Under the pieces are notes generated by a model. It worked only from the letters and a program-made list of their open reading frames with translations. It did no database searches and was not told the DNA's origin. Made by a program: the position numbers and the translations under genes. A DNA stretch of 9,830 nt from Ruminococcaceae bacterium UBA7147 (GTDB lineage: Bacteria > Bacillota > Clostridia > Oscillospirales > Acutalibacteraceae), in assembly GCA_002491825.1 (NCBI GenBank), contig DKWR01000014.1, positions 1 to 9,830 of the forward strand. The letters are read 5' to 3'. Each line of letters opens with the position of its first letter. Position 1 is the first letter of the stretch. Below are positions 7,001-9,830 of the stretch, piece by piece.

Positions 7001-7606
7001 GCAAATATGAAGGCTGTTGACACACAGTGGAAGCTGACCTACGACAGCACAAAGCTTCAGTACAACATTTCCGATAATATGGTTGACGGTACACAGACAA
7101 TCACTCCGTCTGCAGGCGATAACCTTGTATTCAACAACAAGAGCAACTACATCAAGGGTAACTTCTCTACCCTTAAGCTTGTTTCGTTTGATAACAATGC
7201 AGATTTTGTTTCCGTAACATTTAACATTATCGGCACAGGCGAGGCTGACGTTTACCTCGACCTCGAGATTTTAAGTCTTGGATACAAGGATTCATCCAAC
7301 AACGTTTATCACGCTTCAATTGTTGACTACAGCAAGATGCAGGATATTTCAGGCGTTAAGGGCTTTGAAAAAGCATCAATAAGCACATCAACAGAGCTTG
7401 AAAGCAGTATTGTTATGGGCGACGTCAACGGCGACGGATATGTAAAAGTTGACGACGCAACGCTCGTTCTCAAGTATGTTGTAGGCATCGAGAGCCTTAA
7501 TTCACTCCAGATAAAGGCTGCAGATGTTGACAGAAACGGCCAAATAAACGGAAAAGACGCAACGCTCATTCAGAAGTACATAGCTAAAATGATTAGCGAG
7601 TTTTAA
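4013..7606 (+). CDS. Secreted multidomain GH13 alpha-amylase with CBM26-like, cohesin-like and dockerin domains
   Basis: This enzyme hydrolyses alpha-1,4 links of starch outside the cell. Residues 1-32 are a signal peptide (hydrophobic core 6-28, cleavage likely after AGA at 30-32). The GH13 domain spans about 53-560 and most resembles the MalS type (GH13_19-like: GTFHGGDF, WISAPYEQIHG). Its conserved regions are intact: DVVMNH (188-193), nucleophile Asp343 in GFRCDTAKH, acid/base Glu388 in TGEC, and HD at 452-453. A C-terminal beta domain runs to about 625 and an Ig-like spacer to 704. Two CBM26-like starch-binding modules (about 708-808 and 826-912) each begin with VYFDNS and contain WPG. 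A Thr/Pro linker (913-964), a cohesin-like domain (about 966-1120) and a dockerin (1134-1196) follow. The dockerin has two calcium loops, D1137-N1139-D1141-D1148 and D1171-D1173-N1175-D1182. The ATG has AAAGGAG nine bases upstream. There is no sortase motif, so attachment should be through the dockerin. The domain calls are strong except the cohesin-like one, which rests on fold pattern rather than motif. Confidence 0.96.
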   Translation: MKRKGLLKCLSAVLVLCMILSCVSFSFATAGAAVVGETSIVSASSSASDDNFTWDNASVYFLLTDRFKNGNTSNDHSYNRGLDQDGNVVSGIDTRGTFHGGDFAGVTQAINEGYFDDLGVNAIWISAPYEQIHGYVVGGNENPSYAHYSYHGYYVLDYTQTDANFGTAEEFGTLVDTAHEHGIRVILDVVMNHSGYNSLYDMDEYGYGTVKSGWESDYFSHQNINNTTYHSYIDYDTSAADWANWWGADWIRCGVAGYTQGGGDNLTMSLAGLPDFKTDSTATVGIPTILKTKWTKEGRLSQETNELSSYLSKTGKKQTVTNTISYWLSTWVREYGVDGFRCDTAKHVDLASWKTLKDTCVDALKEWRQNNPSKPGADWDEDFWMTGECWDHNIGWGYDSYYTQGGFDSMINFETQGGGLLSMSGLNGVYSNYASSINSNDKFNQLSYLSSHDSTLARGNLISTGSAFLLLPGGIQIYYGDETNRPLVPGVPNDGNGGAGHSLRSDMNWDSADSAVLAHWQKVGSFRNKHVSIGAGDHQQISGYSSSTGYTFSRSYDNGVISDNIIATIGAPSNTNLAVDVSSLWSDGTTVTNAYDGTTATVTNGKATFNTGANGTILMEGPVSTISMSLKGSYSFYDSQTLTVSLRGADYAMVSIDGGTEFKVVDGEKFSIGEGIEVGATIKVTMTASNDEETSTKSFTYKKKDPNAVVRVYFDNSRYNWSTVNAYIYDESSGDAVENKEWPGETMTYDTATGFYMIEVPDNLTNGRVIFNAGSTSTNRYPGDGAQGLEINGTHMLFSYGNKWEPYTNQTVGPTEPTTAPDPTKMTTVYFDNSNSKFSTPTIYYWSSATNSGPNSWPGVPMTNVSGDIWKATFDNKYDKCIFSNSGSNQTRDQAVPGNNYIFNGSNWSAYTVPTEPTTAPVTTAPATTAPVTTAPVTTVPATTAPVTTVPATTAPATTVPTTDELTVTASSNIFPTATKTFNKDEGTVTVSYKLTANMKAVDTQWKLTYDSTKLQYNISDNMVDGTQTITPSAGDNLVFNNKSNYIKGNFSTLKLVSFDNNADFVSVTFNIIGTGEADVYLDLEILSLGYKDSSNNVYHASIVDYSKMQDISGVKGFEKASISTSTELESSIVMGDVNGDGYVKVDDATLVLKYVVGIESLNSLQIKAADVDRNGQINGKDATLIQKYIAKMISEF
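6749..6904 (+). repeat. Thr/Pro linker coding repeat with a 45-base tandem duplication
   Basis: Codons 913-964 of the amylase encode a string of TTAP, TTVP and VTTAP-type units. At the DNA level 6773-6817 and 6818-6862 are adjacent 45-base copies matching at 39 of 45 positions, so the linker has grown by in-frame duplication of 15 codons. Such linkers are flexible spacers and likely sites for O-glycosylation. Length variation between strains is expected. Confidence 0.8.
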
Positions 7607-7631
7607 AATTTAAATTCGTTTATAAAACACA

Positions 7632-7661
7632 AAACCGCTCCCGATTATTCGGGGGCGGTTT
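7632..7661 (+). terminator. Terminator hairpin after the amylase gene
   Basis: AAACCGCTCCCG (7632-7643) pairs with CGGGGGCGGTTT (7650-7661) with one G-U wobble: a 12-bp, GC-rich stem with loop ATTATT, 25 bases past the stop. Only the three T of the stem arm follow on the plus strand, so termination may be less efficient than at the other hairpins. The A run on the 5' side gives it some terminator character on the minus strand as well. Confidence 0.75.
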
Positions 7662-7773
7662 ACGTTATGCAGAAACTGAATTAATAATTAACATTTTCTT
7701 ATTTTATGAATAACAATATTCCGTGAGTGAATTAATAAGCGCAATATAATTTTATTTAGCATAATTTTATGTA

Positions 7774-7802
7774 TTGCGATTTTTTACATTTTTGTATAGA
7801 AT
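7774..7802 (+). promoter_or_regulatory. Possible promoter of the acyl-CoA synthetase gene
   Basis: TTGCGA (7774-7779) and TAGAAT (7797-7802) are 17 bases apart, matching the consensus at four and five of six positions. The -35 overlaps TATTGCG (7772-7778), which is the inverted copy of CGCAATA at 7740-7746, so a regulator could act there. The surrounding DNA (7662-7876) is AT-rich and holds no gene, and other AT-rich -10 candidates exist. Confidence 0.4.
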
Positions 7803-7811
7803 AATATTCAG

Positions 7812-7826
7812 AATAATACTATTATT
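7812..7826 (+). promoter_or_regulatory. Perfect 15-base palindrome in the synthetase leader
   Basis: AATAATA (7812-7818) and TATTATT (7820-7826) flank a single C. It lies just downstream of the proposed -10, where a repressor would block transcription. It is pure A/T apart from the centre, so chance cannot be excluded. Confidence 0.3.
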
Positions 7827-7876
7827 AGTTTATGGATTTTATGTCTTAACAAACCAACGAAAAAAGGATGTTTTAA

Positions 7877-9520
7877 ATGCAGTTATACAAAAATTTTTGC
7901 AAGGAAACACTTGACGAAAACGGAAATCTGCTCGACTTTGAGCTTGACTTTCCCGAAAACTACAACTTCGGCTACGACGTAGTTGACAAAATGGCGGAGC
8001 TTGCTCCCGACGATACGGCAGTTGTCTGGACAAATCCCGAAAAGGAAGAAAAAACCTTCACCTTTGCTGACATCAGCAGACTCAGCAACAAGGCGGCTAA
8101 TGTTTTCAGAAACAACGGAATCAAAAAGGGCGACAAGGTGCTTGTTATCCTCAAGAGAAACTACGAGTACTGGTACGTTGCTCCTGCGCTCCACAAGCTC
8201 GGCGCAATCATCATTCCTGCAACCCATCTTCTTACGCAGAGCGATATTTCCTACAGAGTTGACACCGCCAACATCACTGCGGCTGTCTGCACTCCCGACG
8301 ATACAACCGCCGAGGATTTGATGGCTGTTGCGTCCCAGTCGAACACACTTGAAAAGATTTTTGTATGCAGAAAAAAGATTTTCGGCACAATCGACTTTAC
8401 AACAGAGGTTGAAAATGCCGACGATACGCTCGAAAGAGTTGACACAAAGGCTGAAGAGCCTATGCTTATATACTTCACCTCGGGTACGACAGGCTACCCC
8501 AAGGCTGTTGAGCACAACCACACCTACACCCTCGGTCATATTATCACAGCAAAGTACTGGCAGTGCGTAAAGGAAAAGGGACTTCACCTTACCGTTGCCG
8601 AAACAGGCTGGGGCAAGGCTTCGTGGGGCAAAATCTACGGTCAGTGGCTTTGCGGATGCGGAGTAATGGTGTATGACTTTGACAAGTTCTCACCCGGCAA
8701 GCTCCTGCGCATAATCGAGCGTTACAAGGTAACGTCTTTCTGCGCACCGCCGACAGTTTACAGATATTTTATTAAGCGTGGAATGGACAAGTACGATTTG
8801 TCTGCGCTTGAACACCTCACAACAGCAGGCGAGGCACTCAACGGCGAGGTATTCGAAAAGGTTTTCGAGCAGACGGGAATCAATCTTATGGAAGGCTTCG
8901 GTCAGACCGAAAGTGTGCTTATGCTTGCAAACCTCAAAGGCTCGGTTGCAAAGCCCGGCTCAATGGGCAAGCCTACTCCGCTTTATGATGTGCATATCAT
9001 TGACGACAGCGGCAATGAGCTTGGCGCAAATGAAACAGGCGAAATCGTAGTTTATCCGCCGAAGGACAAAAAGCAGTACGGAATTTTTATGTCGTACTAC
9101 GGCAACGAAGAACTTTACGAAAATGTCTGGAAGGGCGGAGTTTACCACACAGGCGACACTGCTTACAAGGACGAGGATGGCTACTACTGGTATGTTGGCA
9201 GAGCCGATGACCTCATAAAGACAAGAGGTTTCCGTGTAGGTCCGTTCGAGGTTGAAAACGTGATTATGCAGTACCCGAACGTGCTTGAATGTGCGGTAAT
9301 CGGCGTTCCCGACAAGGACAGAGGTCAGGCTATCAAGGCGATTGTAAAGTTTGCCGACGGCACGGCTCATGACAAGCACACAGAAAGCGAAATCAAGACC
9401 TTCTGCAACAAGCGTATGGCGTCTTACAAGTGGATTCAGCACCTTGAAATCGTTGACGAATTTCCAAAAACAATCAGCGGAAAAATCAAGAGAACAACTT
9501 TAAGAGAAGAAAACAAGTAA
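7877..9520 (+). CDS. Acyl-CoA synthetase (AMP-forming), acetyl-/medium-chain type
   Basis: This 547-residue cytoplasmic enzyme of the ANL adenylate-forming family activates a carboxylic acid with ATP to an acyl-adenylate and passes the acyl group to CoA. The family motifs are intact and in order: the phosphate loop YFTSGTTGYPK (199-209), GFGQTE (340-345), HTGD with the ribose-binding Asp427, the hinge region RADDLIKTRG (442-451), and the catalytic lysine Lys536 in TISGKIKR. Length and N-terminal style suit the medium-chain / acetyl-CoA synthetase branch rather than long-chain ligases or peptide synthetase modules; no carrier domain follows. The acid used cannot be read from the sequence; acetate, propionate, branched or medium-chain acids are possible. 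AAGGA lies eight bases before the ATG, and an earlier ATG at 7868 meets a stop after one codon. It has its own terminator, so it is probably monocistronic and not part of the starch locus. Confidence 0.94.
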   Translation: MQLYKNFCKETLDENGNLLDFELDFPENYNFGYDVVDKMAELAPDDTAVVWTNPEKEEKTFTFADISRLSNKAANVFRNNGIKKGDKVLVILKRNYEYWYVAPALHKLGAIIIPATHLLTQSDISYRVDTANITAAVCTPDDTTAEDLMAVASQSNTLEKIFVCRKKIFGTIDFTTEVENADDTLERVDTKAEEPMLIYFTSGTTGYPKAVEHNHTYTLGHIITAKYWQCVKEKGLHLTVAETGWGKASWGKIYGQWLCGCGVMVYDFDKFSPGKLLRIIERYKVTSFCAPPTVYRYFIKRGMDKYDLSALEHLTTAGEALNGEVFEKVFEQTGINLMEGFGQTESVLMLANLKGSVAKPGSMGKPTPLYDVHIIDDSGNELGANETGEIVVYPPKDKKQYGIFMSYYGNEELYENVWKGGVYHTGDTAYKDEDGYYWYVGRADDLIKTRGFRVGPFEVENVIMQYPNVLECAVIGVPDKDRGQAIKAIVKFADGTAHDKHTESEIKTFCNKRMASYKWIQHLEIVDEFPKTISGKIKRTTLREENK

Positions 9521-9537
9521 GAAATATTAATACACAG

Positions 9538-9572
9538 TCGGTGCATCGTTTGTAGCGGTGCACCGATTTTTT
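9538..9572 (+). terminator. Strong intrinsic terminator of the acyl-CoA synthetase gene
   Basis: TCGGTGCATCG (9538-9548) pairs with CGGTGCACCGA (9556-9566) with one G-U wobble: 11 bp, 7-base loop, followed directly by six T (9567-9572). It begins 18 bases after the stop codon. Confidence 0.92.
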
Positions 9573-9584
9573 ATATAAAATCGG
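9563..9584. other. Second hairpin sharing an arm with the terminator
   Basis: CCGATTTT (9563-9570) is perfectly complementary to AAAATCGG (9577-9584) around TTATAT. Its left arm is the 3' end of the terminator stem plus part of its T tract, so the two structures exclude each other. It may serve as a minus-strand stop, but nothing coding approaches from that side inside the window. Confidence 0.4.
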
Positions 9585-9605
9585 TTTAAAATTCCTCAAA
9601 ACTCA

Positions 9606-9634
9606 TTGACAAGCAAAGGTTTCTGTTTTATTAT
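9606..9634 (+). promoter_or_regulatory. Strong promoter of the right-edge gene
   Basis: A perfect TTGACA (9606-9611) and TATTAT (9629-9634) lie exactly 17 bases apart. The start would be near 9641, inside the half-site cluster described next, which suggests tight repression of an otherwise strong promoter. Confidence 0.85.
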
Positions 9635-9672
9635 ATACATAGAATATCTATGCATATAAACTCTATGTATAT
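9633..9672 (+). promoter_or_regulatory. Operator with three copies of an 11-base half-site
   Basis: ATATACATAGA (9633-9643) faces TCTATGCATAT (9647-9657) across three bases, a 10-of-11 inverted repeat. A second, exact complement, TCTATGTATAT, follows at 9662-9672. The cluster covers the end of the -10, the predicted start and the early leader. Genes for permease-prefix proteins are commonly found with PadR-family repressors, and PadR sites are ATAC/GTAT-type palindromes, so such a repressor is a fair guess. No regulator gene is visible in the window. Confidence 0.7.
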
Positions 9673-9695
9673 TTCAGAGGATTTGAGGTGATTTT

Positions 9696-9830
9696 ATGCA
9701 GAATAATTTTATAGACAGAGTGTGGATTTTGATACAAAACAAAACCGCTCGGCAAAGCATTACTGCCGAGCTTGAAAGTCACATTTTAGATAAGGCAGAT
9801 TATTACGAAGAAATCGGCTACAGCAAAGAA
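9696..9830 (+). CDS. Partial gene, permease-prefix-domain-like protein (N-terminus only)
   Basis: Only the first 45 codons are present; the frame is open to the window edge. The ATG at 9696 has GAGG (9685-9688) seven bases upstream. The visible part has FIDRVW near the start, then AELESHILDKADYYEEIGYSKE, matching the style of the short helical 'permease prefix' (HAAS-like) domain, where a LxxHIxD-type helix is followed by a GYS(K/R)EEA turn. In the family this domain precedes membrane segments, and the gene is often controlled by a PadR-type repressor. The rest of the protein is not visible, so full length and function are unknown. Confidence 0.75.
   Translation, partial: MQNNFIDRVWILIQNKTARQSITAELESHILDKADYYEEIGYSKE

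Noticed and set aside
7883..8587. Minus-strand open frame of 234 codons inside the acyl-CoA synthetase gene
   Set aside because: The opposite strand carries all conserved motifs of a known enzyme; this frame is a codon-bias shadow. The same holds for the minus-strand frame at 8960-9442.
7877..9520. Acyl-CoA synthetase as the adenylation module of a biosynthetic cluster
   Set aside because: It is a free-standing 547-residue protein without carrier or condensation domains and has its own terminator; no cluster genes are nearby.

Overview
The window reads as chromosomal DNA of a Gram-positive, starch-degrading gut Firmicute of the Ruminococcus / [Eubacterium] siraeum type (Oscillospiraceae). 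This placement is inferred from three things: a secreted multidomain amylase that ends in a dockerin, strong AAAGGAG-type ribosome binding sites with AT-rich intergenic regions, and a lipoprotein-type sugar-binding protein. No rRNA, tRNA or housekeeping marker is present to confirm it.

Layout. Positions 1-217 are non-coding, with a small hairpin and a strong terminator. Positions 218-3454 (minus strand) hold a three-gene sugar ABC importer: substrate-binding lipoprotein, MalF-type permease, MalG-type permease. A strong intrinsic terminator lies between the binding-protein gene and the permeases, and no ATPase gene is present. Positions 3455-4012 are a divergent, AT-rich control region with a recognisable promoter for each side. 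Positions 4013-7606 (plus strand) encode a 1197-residue alpha-amylase. Its order is signal peptide, GH13 catalytic domain of the MalS-like type, Ig-like spacer, two CBM26-like starch-binding modules, a Thr/Pro linker, a cohesin-like domain and a C-terminal dockerin. Positions 7877-9520 (plus) encode an acyl-CoA synthetase of the acetyl-/medium-chain type, as its own unit with its own terminator. After a TTGACA/TATTAT promoter carrying three copies of an 11-bp half-site, a gene for a protein with a permease-prefix-like N-terminus starts at 9696 and runs off the right edge.

How the parts fit together. The amylase would cut starch outside the cell. Its dockerin should dock it onto a cohesin-bearing scaffold, and its own cohesin-like domain could receive another dockerin enzyme, as in the amylosome described for Ruminococcus bromii. 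The divergently transcribed importer would then take up the malto-oligosaccharides, presumably powered by a shared ATPase encoded elsewhere. The acyl-CoA synthetase and the last partial gene have no evident link to starch.

The most interesting content is the amylase that may be both enzyme and scaffold, the control elements between and within the divergent starch genes, and the operator cluster at 9633-9672. I see no clear sign of a wholly undescribed system, phage, CRISPR or transposon.
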